This document shows positions 15,578 through 23,573 of a DNA stretch of 32,411 nucleotides, one piece after another. A program made the translations under genes and the position numbers. The notes beneath the pieces were generated by a model, which ran no database searches, was not told the DNA's origin, and saw only the letters and a list, made by a program, of their open reading frames with translations. Origin of the DNA: Lachnospiraceae bacterium (GTDB lineage: Bacteria; Bacillota; Clostridia; Lachnospirales; Lachnospiraceae); assembly GCA_024693925.1 (NCBI GenBank), contig JAILKH010000035.1, forward strand, positions 1 to 32,411. The letters are read 5' to 3'. Every line of letters begins with the position of its first letter. The first letter of the stretch is position 1.

Positions 15578-16504
15578 ATGAAAAAAACAGTTTTAACTCT
15601 TCTGTCAGCCGCTGTAATAATCCTTACGGCGGTAATACTTAAAAATGTATATTCCTGTGAGATTCCGATAGGAAACAGAGGTATCAGGGCTGCGATCAAA
15701 GAAGGAGACCTTGATATTCTCTTTATAGGATCTTCGACCTTCCGCTCCAATCTTGATATCCATGAGCTGGATAAGGCATATAACGGGCGGGACTTCATTA
15801 TATCCTATGGTGGCAATCAATATACTGCCACATCCGTGCAATATGATGAAATTCGGAAACGTTCTTCTAATGATTACGGTCTTATGGTATTTGAACTGGA
15901 TCCGCTTATGCTCACAGAAGAGGTCAAGCTGTCCGATTCCAGAGTAATCTGGGATCTGTCCTTTGCCGGGAAAAAAGCTCTATGGAATAAGCTTAAAACA
16001 GGAGGAATCACCAATAAATCCATAATGTTTGAATATTTCGTTACATCGGGAATGGATGATCTTATTACATATCCTCTTACGGAACCCTTCTATTCAACGA
16101 GATATTATAAGGGAGCAAAAACAGACGATACACCTTCCTCCGGCAAAGAATTTCTGGAAAATGAAGAATTTGATATAAGTGAATCGGTTCTCATAAAAGC
16201 CCAGGAGGAATCTGTTATTGAAATAATCGAAAAATGCAGGAGAGACAGTCAGGACTTTGTTTTTCTTGAATGTCCGCATTATTACAGACTTTCCGAAGAC
16301 CCTGTTTATAAGGAATATCATAGATACTTTACTGATCTTATGGTAAAATATAACGTAGATTACATCCTTGCCGGAGATATTGACTTTGACGATCACAATC
16401 CGGATTATTATGAGGATATGAGCCATATGTCAGGCTTGGGAAGGAAAACCTATACAGAAGAACTTATCAAATATTTACTCAAAACAGGAAAGGAGACAAA
16501 ATGA
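15578..16504 (+). CDS. Membrane-anchored SGNH/DltD-like transferase or esterase
   Basis: The 308-residue product has an N-terminal signal anchor (about residues 4-24), so the catalytic domain faces outward. Block I of the SGNH fold is [14 protein letters not shown] with Ser52-Ser53 in the nucleophile turn. A C-terminal [17 protein letters not shown] segment carries the Asp-x-x-His pair and the following helix, as in DltD and AlgX/J-like proteins. LVMFELDPL-like and [10 protein letters not shown] strands fit the central sheet. Its position directly after the MBOAT gene indicates that it takes the acyl group delivered across the membrane and passes it to the glycopolymer, or trims it. The start at 15578 has a weak upstream site (GAAAGTAAAAG). 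Assignment to SGNH is good; the exact subfamily is not certain. Confidence 0.72.
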   Translation: MKKTVLTLLSAAVIILTAVILKNVYSCEIPIGNRGIRAAIKEGDLDILFIGSSTFRSNLDIHELDKAYNGRDFIISYGGNQYTATSVQYDEIRKRSSNDYGLMVFELDPLMLTEEVKLSDSRVIWDLSFAGKKALWNKLKTGGITNKSIMFEYFVTSGMDDLITYPLTEPFYSTRYYKGAKTDDTPSSGKEFLENEEFDISESVLIKAQEESVIEIIEKCRRDSQDFVFLECPHYYRLSEDPVYKEYHRYFTDLMVKYNVDYILAGDIDFDDHNPDYYEDMSHMSGLGRKTYTEELIKYLLKTGKETK

Positions 16505-17040
16505 GCAATCCATACGCAGGTACACAGACAGAAAAGAATCTTCAGGCAGCTTTTGCCGGTGAATCACAGGCACGTAATAAATACACCTATTTTGCCTCTG
16601 TGGCCAAGAAGGAGGGCTATGAACAGATATCAGCCCTGTTCTTAAAAACAGCGGACAATGAGAAGGAGCATGCCAAAATGTGGTTTAAAGAGCTTAAGGG
16701 CATAGGAACCACGACCGAAAACCTTAAAGCTGCCGCAGATGGCGAGAATTATGAATGGACAGATATGTATGAAGGCTTTGCCAAAACAGCAGATGAAGAA
16801 GGTTTTCATGAGCTTGCAGAGAAATTCAGGGGTGTTGCGGCAATTGAAAAGCATCACGAAGAAAGATACCGTGCACTTCTTAACAACGTTGAAACAAAAC
16901 AGGTATTTGAAAAGAGCGAGGTTAAGGTTTGGGAATGCAGAAACTGCGGCCATATCGTAGTCGGAACCAATGCACCGGATGTCTGTCCTGTATGTAACCA
17001 CCCTCAAAGCTACTTCGAAATTTCCGCAGAGAATTATTGA
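16501..17040 (+). CDS. Rubrerythrin
   Basis: This 179-residue protein reduces hydrogen peroxide in the cytoplasm of anaerobes. The N-terminal four-helix bundle carries the di-iron ligands in [28 protein letters not shown], and [13 protein letters not shown]. The C-terminal rubredoxin-like domain has two knuckles, CRNCG and CPVCN, for a FeCys4 site. Electrons would come from a rubredoxin/NADH oxidoreductase not found here. The ATG overlaps the SGNH stop (ATGA), with AAGGAG inside the upstream gene, so translation is coupled to a surface-modification operon; no separate promoter was recognised. A strong terminator follows at 17072-17107. Confidence 0.96.
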   Translation: MSNPYAGTQTEKNLQAAFAGESQARNKYTYFASVAKKEGYEQISALFLKTADNEKEHAKMWFKELKGIGTTTENLKAAADGENYEWTDMYEGFAKTADEEGFHELAEKFRGVAAIEKHHEERYRALLNNVETKQVFEKSEVKVWECRNCGHIVVGTNAPDVCPVCNHPQSYFEISAENY

Positions 17041-17071
17041 TCTATGGCATGATACACATGATCAAATATCG

Positions 17072-17107
17072 ACAGGGGATGGAAGTAAAATCCATCCCCT
17101 GTTTTTA
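17072..17107 (+). terminator. Intrinsic terminator after rubrerythrin
   Basis: A perfect 12-bp stem ACAGGGGATGGA/TCCATCCCCTGT (17072-17083 with 17091-17102), a 7-nt loop and then TTTTATT. It closes the plus-strand operon. The minus-strand copy lacks a good U-tract. Confidence 0.9.
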
Positions 17108-17108
17108 T

Positions 17109-17309
17109 TCAGTCTTCAATATTCAGTTCTAACGGTGCATCTATTTCTTCACCGACATATTTACCGTTTTTCTTTCTCTGCTTTACACATTCCGTAAGCA
17201 GATACTCAATTTGCCCGTTAACAGAACGAAAATCATCCTCAGCCCATGCGGCCACGGCATCATATAATTTCGCTGACAGACGAAGCGGAACCTGTTTTTT
17301 TTCTGCCAT
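17109..17309 (-). CDS. Small ribbon-helix-helix (Arc-like) DNA-binding protein
   Basis: The 66-residue product has a beta strand PLRLSAKLYDAVAAW followed by two helices ending GQIEYLLTECVKQRKK, the layout of Arc/MetJ-type ribbon-helix-helix domains that bind DNA as dimers through the paired strands. An acidic C-terminal tail follows (EEIDAPLELNIED). Its ATG shares a base with the stop of the SPFH gene (TAATG), so the two are translationally coupled. No toxin gene is adjacent, which argues against a standard toxin-antitoxin antitoxin. A palindrome over the operon promoter is a possible autoregulatory target. Confidence 0.75.
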   Translation of the reverse strand: MAEKKQVPLRLSAKLYDAVAAWAEDDFRSVNGQIEYLLTECVKQRKKNGKYVGEEIDAPLELNIED

Positions 17310-18325
17310 TAATACAGACTTCCCGAATTTACAACAGGCTGTGCATCGTGGTTACCGCATAATACCACTAACAGATTGGAAACCATGGCTGCCTTTCTCT
17401 CTTCGTCGAGATTGACTATTTCCTTCTCATTAAGTCTTTCAAGCGCCATCTCCACCATTCCTACGGCTCCATCAACTATCATCTTACGTGCGTCTATGAT
17501 TGCGGAAGCCTGTTGCCTCTGAAGCATTACAGATGCGATCTCAGGTGCATATGCAAGATATGTGATCCTGGCTTCTATTATCTCAAGTCCGGCATCCGTA
17601 ACCTTACTCTGGATCTCATTCTTGATCCTTTCGGCAACTACCTCTGCAGAACCACGAAGAGATCCTTCATCAGCCTGTCCGTCTCCGGTAGTATCTACAT
17701 CCGTAGCAACATCATAAGGGTAGATCCTTACAATATTCCTGAGAGCCGAATCACACTGAAGGGAAAGATATTCCTTATAATTATCAACATTAAACACTGC
17801 CTTTGCAGTATCTGTTACCTTCCATATAACTGCTATACCGATCTCTACCGGATTTCCGAGACAGTCATTTATCTTCTGTCTTCCGTTATTTAAGGTCATT
17901 GCTTTAAGGGATATTTTCTTACTGTATACATTTACGTTTCCCGTTGTACCTGTATTGATGGTAACCGTATCCGCCTTTGCAGCTGTTTCACCGCTCTGTG
18001 CAAGTCTTGTGCCTGCTGCCGGATTAACAGCTGTACAGAAAGGATTTACAAAATAAAAGCCGGGCTCCTTTATCGATCCCTTATAATTTCCAAACAGGGT
18101 AAGCACTAAAGCCTCCTGCGGCTTAAGAACCTTAAGACCTAAAAGCGGCACCCAACCGAATATAAAGATCATTATCCCGACAAAAACAAAGAATCCGCCG
18201 ATACCACTGTACTCTGAAAGCACTCCGCCTACAATACACAGAAAAAATGCAAATACATAAGCAAGCAATACACCGATCAGAACTATCATTCCGTGTTTCT
18301 TTTCAGTATAAATTTTTTCTGACAT
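17309..18325 (-). CDS. SPFH/band 7 domain membrane protein
   Basis: The 338-residue protein has two N-terminal membrane helices (about 14-35 and 40-62). An SPFH domain (about 68-250) follows, including [30 protein letters not shown] and [24 protein letters not shown] helical C-terminal region ends in [27 protein letters not shown]. Stomatin/flotillin-like proteins of this class oligomerise at the membrane and scaffold or regulate other membrane proteins. A partner NfeD-type protein is absent; the coupled gene is instead a ribbon-helix-helix protein. The ATG has AGGAGG 8 nt upstream, and the promoter region lies at 18401-18428. Confidence 0.9.
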   Translation of the reverse strand: MSEKIYTEKKHGMIVLIGVLLAYVFAFFLCIVGGVLSEYSGIGGFFVFVGIMIFIFGWVPLLGLKVLKPQEALVLTLFGNYKGSIKEPGFYFVNPFCTAVNPAAGTRLAQSGETAAKADTVTINTGTTGNVNVYSKKISLKAMTLNNGRQKINDCLGNPVEIGIAVIWKVTDTAKAVFNVDNYKEYLSLQCDSALRNIVRIYPYDVATDVDTTGDGQADEGSLRGSAEVVAERIKNEIQSKVTDAGLEIIEARITYLAYAPEIASVMLQRQQASAIIDARKMIVDGAVGMVEMALERLNEKEIVNLDEERKAAMVSNLLVVLCGNHDAQPVVNSGSLY

Positions 18326-18352
18326 AACATTATCCTCCTTAATCTGTATAAA

Positions 18353-18383
18353 ATAAGCATACTCCGGAACGAAATATGCTTAT
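18353..18383 (-). other. Inverted repeat in the SPFH mRNA leader
   Basis: A 9-bp perfect inverted repeat, ATAAGCATA/TATGCTTAT (18353-18361 with 18375-18383), with a 13-nt loop lies between promoter and ribosome binding site. On the minus strand it is followed by TTTATAC. It may be a leader stem-loop or weak attenuator; AT-rich composition makes chance possible. Confidence 0.35.
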
Positions 18384-18390
18384 ATTTAAT

Positions 18391-18428
18391 TGATATCATC
18401 ATGATATCATATTTATTCTTTTTGTCAA
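18391..18428 (-). promoter_or_regulatory. SPFH operon promoter with palindromic operator over the -10
   Basis: On the minus strand TTGACA (18423-18428) and TATCAT (18401-18406) are spaced by 16 bp. A perfect 17-bp palindrome, GATATCATCATGATATC, equivalent to two TGATATCA units offset by 11 bp (18391-18398 and 18402-18409), covers the -10. That is a natural repressor position. Confidence 0.55.
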
Positions 18429-18486
18429 CATTAAATTTTTCTGGTATTTTCCTTAAGTACCCTTGCTTATACTCTTTCCATTTCTT

Positions 18487-18708
18487 CTATTTAAGACGCT
18501 GTATCATCTCATATATTGACTTTGCGCTGTTAAAGTTATCGGGAATAATCTCTGTTGCGGGAACAGCCACATCATACTCTTCATCTATTACACTGATAAT
18601 ATTGATTATATCAAAGGAACTTAATATCTTTCCGTCGATAAGATCGGTACAGTTTTCAAAATCAACATCGTCTCTTATATCCTTAAGTAATTCCATTAAT
18701 TCTTCCAT
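18487..18708 (-). CDS. Acyl/peptidyl carrier protein (DltC-like)
   Basis: From ATG 18708 (AGAGGTGG site) the product is 73 residues, a minimal carrier domain. The phosphopantetheine attachment site is DGKILSSFDIINI with Ser31; SSFDI takes the place of the more usual DSFDI/DSL. Helix 4 is INNFNSAKS-like (PDNFNSAKSIYEMIQRL). The longer frame to 18756 adds 16 residues that do not belong to the fold. As the last gene of the adenylation-decarboxylase-carrier cassette, it is the likely acceptor of the activated (and perhaps decarboxylated) amino acid. It is too small and divergent to be the fatty-acid AcpP. No phosphopantetheinyl transferase is nearby. Confidence 0.82.
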   Translation of the reverse strand: MEELMELLKDIRDDVDFENCTDLIDGKILSSFDIINIISVIDEEYDVAVPATEIIPDNFNSAKSIYEMIQRLK

Positions 18709-18784
18709 TTTCCACCTCTCTTTTTTATAAATACTTATTGTAAGTAATAAGATCAACCGGCTGTGACATTTATTTTCACAATGG

Positions 18785-20005
18785 TCAAGAATTTAATTTC
18801 CATGTCTTTACGGCATCTCTTACCTTAGATATTATACCATTACTGTGTATTAAAACAACAGGCATATCCCTGCTTAAGAAAAGATTGAGTCCCTCTGTTA
18901 TTGAATATGCACCGATATTGCAAAACACAATTATATCACCGACTGACAGTATTCTTTCTTTATAGCTTCTTACGATAATGTCATTTGTAGTACATAAAGA
19001 CCCGCATAAAGTCTGGGTTATATCTTGTTTATCCATGTTATTTAATTGTTGTACAGATGTGTTATTTAATATGTTTTCTATATTATTATCAAGTGTTATC
19101 ATAACTGGTGTTTTCATTCCCATCATTTGACCGAGATAATTGATATGATTTATTCCTCCATCAAGTATACACCATCTGTTGTCGAAGGATTCCTTTACAT
19201 CACATACCCTTGAAATATAATATCCGCAGCTGCTGGCTATAAAACGTCCCATCTCAACTGTAAGATTACCATATCCCGCCATTTTGTTAAGATCGGCGCT
19301 AAGCTCCTTTACAGGTCGAAGAGTATCTGTGAAATCCTCACCTTCAAAATATGGATATGCAAAACCGGGACCATATTCTATCCACTTAAGCGGCAGACCG
19401 TATTTAGTCCGAAGATCATTAATAATCTCAGTAAGCATTGCCAGCTCTTCACGCTGATGCTTAAGCTTAGTCCTCTGAGTTCCCGCAAAGTAATGAATCC
19501 CTTCTATATCTATAAGGGTATTATCTCTGTTAATATCAAGTATATGTTCAATATCATTAACGGACATGCCAAACTGGCTTTTTGATGAAAGTCTTAAGAT
19601 AATTCCTACATTCCGGCCGAACTTTTTCGAAACCTGTTTTATAAGTTCATAATGTCTTATCGATTCAGCAGTTATGATACCGGCCCCATAGGTTATGGCA
19701 TCCTCTATATCCTCTGCCTCCTTATGGACTCCCGAATAGATTATCATCCCGGGTTTAACATTATAAGATTTACATATCTGAAGCTCTCCGGGAGAACATA
19801 CTTCAAGCATATCCACAATATCCGTAATCAGAGGTATAAGGAACGGATTGGCCTTTATAGAATAACACAGGCCGATCCTTTCATTTCCACTGTTAAGGAT
19901 ATTTCTTATCTTATTTACCCTGTCCTTTAATTCATCGGCATCAAACACAAAAACCGGTGTACCGAATTCTTCAGATACATTTTTAAATAAATCTGTTTTA
20001 ATCAT
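18785..20005 (-). CDS. Fold-type III PLP-dependent amino acid decarboxylase (LysA/exosortase-cassette type)
   Basis: The start ATG 20005 (GAGGG site) gives 406 residues. An alanine-racemase-like barrel carries the PLP lysine in CYSIKANPF (Lys51), GIHYFAGTQ in place of the usual HxHxGSQ, and EMGRFIASSCGYY for the phosphate-binding EPGR loop. The C-terminal beta domain has LCGSLCTTNDII with the catalytic Cys pair region and CNIGAYS. These mark the ornithine/diaminopimelate decarboxylase family rather than alanine racemase. Its place between an adenylation enzyme and a carrier protein repeats the order seen in exosortase-A associated clusters, where a decarboxylase of this family accompanies an AMP ligase and an ACP. 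It could act on a free or carrier-bound amino acid; the substrate is unknown. A housekeeping diaminopimelate decarboxylase role is less likely given the neighbours. Confidence 0.82.
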   Translation of the reverse strand: MIKTDLFKNVSEEFGTPVFVFDADELKDRVNKIRNILNSGNERIGLCYSIKANPFLIPLITDIVDMLEVCSPGELQICKSYNVKPGMIIYSGVHKEAEDIEDAITYGAGIITAESIRHYELIKQVSKKFGRNVGIILRLSSKSQFGMSVNDIEHILDINRDNTLIDIEGIHYFAGTQRTKLKHQREELAMLTEIINDLRTKYGLPLKWIEYGPGFAYPYFEGEDFTDTLRPVKELSADLNKMAGYGNLTVEMGRFIASSCGYYISRVCDVKESFDNRWCILDGGINHINYLGQMMGMKTPVMITLDNNIENILNNTSVQQLNNMDKQDITQTLCGSLCTTNDIIVRSYKERILSVGDIIVFCNIGAYSITEGLNLFLSRDMPVVLIHSNGIISKVRDAVKTWKLNS

Positions 20006-20031
20006 TTTTCCCTCATTATCATACAAACGTG

Positions 20032-21576
20032 TTATTTAATTTGCTGTTCAAGAATACCTCTGTCTATCTTTCCATTCTTATTAAGAGGAAAATCTTCAAG
20101 CTTTATAGTCTTTGACGGAAGCATGAACGGCGGAAGCTTTTCTTTAATGCACAAAGAAAGGTTTTCTTTATCAATATCTCCGGTGTAGAAGAGAATTATC
20201 TTCTTATGCTTACTGTCATATATGCTGCATGCTCTCGATACGCCGTCAACCGACATGGCAGAAACATCAATATCAGATAACTCTATCCTCTGTCCCATAT
20301 GCTTTATCTGAAAATCCTTCCTCGATGTATAAAATAACATCCCTGTATCATCATATTTTCCAAGATCTCCCGTACGGTATATAGTTTCTGCAAACCTGTT
20401 ATTTAATGGGTTCTGAACAAATACCTTTGAGGTTTTTTCAGGCTCTCTGTAATATCCAAGAGCAAGACAGGAACCGCTTACGCATATCTCTCCTTCTATT
20501 CCGTGTGTTATTATTTCCTTATCTTCGTCATCAAGCAGAAATACTTTTTCATTTCTGAAAGGAATTCCAATGGGAATTATTTCATCTTTTTCATATTCTC
20601 TGTCAATTATATGATACGTACAGTTACAGGTTATCTCTGTAGGACCATACAGATTGACATACATGGCATCCGGAAGATATTTTTTCCACTTATTCAGCTG
20701 TTTAACAGGCATAAGCTCACCTGAAAACATGACTTTCTTTATGGTTTCCGGCGTCTTATACTCAAGTCCGTTCATTATCGAGACAAAACACATTGCCGAT
20801 ACTGCCCAGATAAGCACCGTAACCCTGTTATCATACAGATAATCCATTAAAACGGAAGGGTTTGAGAAATACTCTCTTGGAATTAGTGCCACTCTGGCTC
20901 CAGTTTTAAGTCCGCTGTAAATATCTTTAACCGAAACATCGAAATCAAACGGTGCCTGATTGGCCAATACATCTTCATCTGTAATAGTAAATACGGATGT
21001 AAATTCATTAATGAATTCTATAACCGAAGCATGCCCTACCACAACTCCTTTTGGCACTCCGGTGCTTCCGCTTGTAAAATTCACATAAAGCGGCATCTTA
21101 TCATAAAAATCCTTACGTATTCCGGCTAAGAATTCTTCATCAGCCTTCTTATTTTTTGCTTCCTTTAACAGATCTTCTATTAAAACTATACCTTTTCTAT
21201 TCTTATCCGATAAAGATAGATCGTTAAGTATACTGTAATTAATTTCATCTGTTATAATAAATTCCGGATCAAGTACCGATATAATGCTCTCAGCCCTGTT
21301 TTTTGTCTGTCTTATATCAATAAAACTGTAGAAATCTCCCAGATACATTCCCGCAAACATCACTATCAGTGCATCTACGCTTTTTTCCATATAAAAAGTC
21401 ATGGCTGATTCAGGCTTTAAACAATCTCTTCCTTTAATATACGCAAGTTGAGTTGCTGTTTTCTTAGCCATATCAAGCAGATCTTTAAAGGATATTTCTT
21501 TATATGGATCCGAATAAGCTGTCTTATCACCATATACTTCTGCCGATTTTTCCAGCATTTCAATTATATTTATCAT
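20032..21576 (-). CDS. DltA-like amino acid adenylation (AMP-binding) enzyme
   Basis: The stand-alone 514-residue adenylating enzyme activates a carboxylate as acyl-AMP and loads it on a carrier thiol. Core motifs run in order: LYVNFTSGSTGVPKG (A3), NQAPFDFDVSVKDIYSGL (A4), NLYGPTEIT (A5), YRTGDLGKYDD (A7), FQIKHMGQRIEL (A8) and LNKNGKIDR with the catalytic lysine (A10). The Asp of A4 (FDFDVS) normally binds the substrate alpha-amino group, so an amino acid is expected. The NQAPF...DIY segment resembles D-alanine ligase DltA more than acyl-CoA synthetases. It is the first gene of the cassette, 26 nt before the decarboxylase. Its start lies 25 nt after the tRNA-Ser terminator, with no clear own promoter. 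Confidence 0.88.
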   Translation of the reverse strand: MINIIEMLEKSAEVYGDKTAYSDPYKEISFKDLLDMAKKTATQLAYIKGRDCLKPESAMTFYMEKSVDALIVMFAGMYLGDFYSFIDIRQTKNRAESIISVLDPEFIITDEINYSILNDLSLSDKNRKGIVLIEDLLKEAKNKKADEEFLAGIRKDFYDKMPLYVNFTSGSTGVPKGVVVGHASVIEFINEFTSVFTITDEDVLANQAPFDFDVSVKDIYSGLKTGARVALIPREYFSNPSVLMDYLYDNRVTVLIWAVSAMCFVSIMNGLEYKTPETIKKVMFSGELMPVKQLNKWKKYLPDAMYVNLYGPTEITCNCTYHIIDREYEKDEIIPIGIPFRNEKVFLLDDEDKEIITHGIEGEICVSGSCLALGYYREPEKTSKVFVQNPLNNRFAETIYRTGDLGKYDDTGMLFYTSRKDFQIKHMGQRIELSDIDVSAMSVDGVSRACSIYDSKHKKIILFYTGDIDKENLSLCIKEKLPPFMLPSKTIKLEDFPLNKNGKIDRGILEQQIK

Positions 21577-21601
21577 ATCCCTAATCCTTTATACACAATA
21601 T

Positions 21602-21643
21602 AAAAAAGCTTCACCGGATACCCTTAAGTAACCTGATGAAGCT
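21602..21643 (-). terminator. Terminator after tRNA-Ser / attenuator before the adenylation operon
   Basis: On the minus strand AGCTTCA/TGAAGCT (21637-21643 with 21607-21613) forms the base of a long hairpin. It is followed by TTTTTT, an intrinsic terminator 7 nt after the tRNA. Readthrough would enter the adenylation operon 25 nt later. Confidence 0.75.
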
Positions 21644-21649
21644 CTTTAC

Positions 21650-21736
21650 GGAGAAAGAGGGATTTGAACCCTCGCGCCGGTTTCCCGACCTACACCCTTA
21701 GCAGGGGCGCCTCTTCAGCCTCTTGAGTATTTCTCC
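21650..21736 (-). tRNA. tRNA-Ser (GCU anticodon)
   Basis: On the minus strand the acceptor ends GGAGAAA and TTTCTCC pair perfectly over 87 nt. The anticodon loop CTGCTAA gives GCU (codons AGC/AGU) and is closed by CGCCC/GGGTG. There is a long variable arm, as in all serine tRNAs, and a GGTTCAAATCC T-loop. The CCA end is not encoded. A consensus promoter lies 23 bp upstream and a terminator directly after it. Confidence 0.97.
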
Positions 21737-21759
21737 TTAACGCTGAACCAACAAAACAC

Positions 21760-21788
21760 ATTATACAAGAACCTTGAGTCTTTGTCAA
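21760..21788 (-). promoter_or_regulatory. Consensus promoter of tRNA-Ser
   Basis: On the minus strand TTGACA (21783-21788) and TATAAT (21760-21765) are both perfect hexamers with a 17-bp spacer, ideal for a stable-RNA promoter. Confidence 0.9.
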
Positions 21789-21848
21789 TTATACCGCATC
21801 ATTGAATTAAATTCGGATAATCCGTATACCGACCACCTTTATATAATA

Positions 21849-22922
21849 TCAATATATTACTTCTGCGATCACGCCTCCACAGATAACACAGCCGTCACTG
21901 TCATAAAAAACGGCTGACTGTCCTGGAGATGCACCTTTTACAGGCTCTTCAAACATTACCTTTATATTGTCATTATCAATCCTAAATATCTTTGCCGCCT
22001 GCTCCCTGTGATGATAACGTACCTTTACTTTACAGGATAATTCTTCTCCCATATCCAATCCGCTCATTCCCATAAAAACAATATCGTTAAGAATCAGCTC
22101 CTTACTGTATATTGAATCCTCTTTACCTATAACTATATCATTGGTATCCGTAAGGATTTTCTTTACATAAGCCGGATATCCAAGAGGCATGCCCAGTCCC
22201 TTTCTCTGCCCTACCGTATAATGGATAATACCTCTGTGTTTTCCAAGAACATTTCCGTCCTCATCAACAAAAAGTCCTTCACCCGGAATCTTTGCTTTTG
22301 CATTTTTTTCAACAAAATCCGAATAACTTCCATCAGTAACAAAGCATATTTCCTGTGAATCTTCTTTAGCGGCAACTGGAAGTCCTCCCTTAACCGCTAT
22401 ACTCCTTACTTCCTCTTTTGTATACTTTCCAAGAGGCATCATGGTTTTAGCCAGCTGTTCCTGAGTAAGTCTGTAGAGCATATATGTCTGATCTTTTTTA
22501 TCATGAACTGCTTTTTTTACCGTATATCTTCCGTTATCAAGCCTGACTATCGAAGCATAATGTCCTGTGGCTACATGATCGGCTCCCATTACATTTGCTG
22601 TATAAAGCATTTTTTCCCATTTAACATATCTGTTACACAATATACACGGATTAGGAGTCCTTCCTCTTAAGTATTCATCAACAAACGGCTCTGTAACCTC
22701 TCTGTTGAACTCTGAAATACAGTTAAATGTATGATAAGGAATACCTATTTTTTCACAAACACGTCTTGCATCATCAATCTCGCAGCATCTGCTGTCTTCC
22801 CCATTATCCGAAATCCATGTCCTTAAAGTCACTCCGATAACATCATATCCTTCATTTTTTAACAGATATGCCGTAACAGCGCTGTCCACTCCTCCCGACA
22901 TTCCTACAATAACCTTTGACAT
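21849..22922 (-). CDS. mnmA: tRNA-specific 2-thiouridylase MnmA
   Basis: The 357-residue enzyme thiolates U34 in tRNA-Glu, -Gln and -Lys using ATP and a sulfur carrier. Visible motifs: the PP-loop GMSGGVDSAVTAYLL at the N-terminus, CCEIDDARRVCEKIGIPYH, the active-site cysteine region TPNPCILCNRYVKW, GHYA, and QEICFV with the second catalytic cysteine. The C-terminal beta-barrel has GRHRG-like KHRGIIHYTVGQRKGLG. Length is standard. It follows the fumarase beta gene by 53 nt on the same strand and ends about 60 bp before the tRNA-Ser promoter. Confidence 0.97.
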   Translation of the reverse strand: MSKVIVGMSGGVDSAVTAYLLKNEGYDVIGVTLRTWISDNGEDSRCCEIDDARRVCEKIGIPYHTFNCISEFNREVTEPFVDEYLRGRTPNPCILCNRYVKWEKMLYTANVMGADHVATGHYASIVRLDNGRYTVKKAVHDKKDQTYMLYRLTQEQLAKTMMPLGKYTKEEVRSIAVKGGLPVAAKEDSQEICFVTDGSYSDFVEKNAKAKIPGEGLFVDEDGNVLGKHRGIIHYTVGQRKGLGMPLGYPAYVKKILTDTNDIVIGKEDSIYSKELILNDIVFMGMSGLDMGEELSCKVKVRYHHREQAAKIFRIDNDNIKVMFEEPVKGASPGQSAVFYDSDGCVICGGVIAEVIY

Positions 22923-22975
22923 TAATTGCTTATACCTCTTTCAGTAATTCTGTTAATATTTTGTCCACAGATAAT

Positions 22976-23515
22976 TTAATCAGCTGTATTTATCTCATAC
23001 AGATCATTTCCGTTACTGTCTATCACAACTATCACCGGAAAATCTTCAACATACAGTCTTCTTATTGCTTCCGTACCAAGATCATCATAAGCTATCACTT
23101 CCGATTCCCTGATACTTTTAGACAGAATTGCACCGGCTCCGCCAACGGCCGCAAAATACACTGCTTTGTTCTTTATCATTGAATCCTTAACGTCTTTACG
23201 TCTTTTACCCTTTCCTATCATTCCCTTAAGGCCTATATCAAGCAGGGAAGGAGTATATTTATCCATTCTTGTGGCTGTAGTAGGTCCGGCAGAACCTATC
23301 GGACGTCCTTCTCTTGCAGGAGACGGTCCCATATAATAAATAATATTATTTCTTACATCAAACGGAAGCTCCTCTTTTCTTAAAAGCGCTTCATACATCC
23401 TCTTATGAGCCGCATCCCTCGCAGTATATATCGTTCCGGTAATATATACATAATCACCGATCTTAAGTTCTTCTACTGTTTTATCATCCAAAGGAGCTGT
23501 TATATGTTTTTCCAT
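22976..23515 (-). CDS. Class I fumarate hydratase, beta (C-terminal) subunit
   Basis: The start at 23515 gives 179 residues; the upstream in-frame ATGs only add nine residues and overlap the AAAGG site. The protein matches the C-terminal domain of iron-sulfur fumarase/tartrate dehydratase: LKIGDYVYITGTIYTARDAAH, YYMGPSPAREGRPIGSAGPTTATRMD, GKGKR and AVGGAGAILSKSI. With the alpha subunit it hydrates fumarate to malate, or less likely dehydrates tartrate. The partner gene is upstream on the same strand but separated by a DUF445 gene, an unusual split. Confidence 0.92.
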   Translation of the reverse strand: MEKHITAPLDDKTVEELKIGDYVYITGTIYTARDAAHKRMYEALLRKEELPFDVRNNIIYYMGPSPAREGRPIGSAGPTTATRMDKYTPSLLDIGLKGMIGKGKRRKDVKDSMIKNKAVYFAAVGGAGAILSKSIRESEVIAYDDLGTEAIRRLYVEDFPVIVVIDSNGNDLYEINTAD

Positions 23516-23573
23516 ATTCGTGCCTTTCATTATCTGTAACAAATCAGAACTGCAAATAAAATTTTAATCTCTT

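Noticed and set aside
17109-17309. Toxin-antitoxin antitoxin
   Set aside because: The domain type fits, but no toxin gene is adjacent; the partner is an SPFH membrane protein and the C-terminal tail is not toxin-neutraliser-like.
18785-20005. Alanine racemase supplying D-alanine to a Dlt system
   Set aside because: The fold is shared, but the C-terminal CGSLCTTND motif and overall layout match decarboxylases of the LysA/ornithine family.
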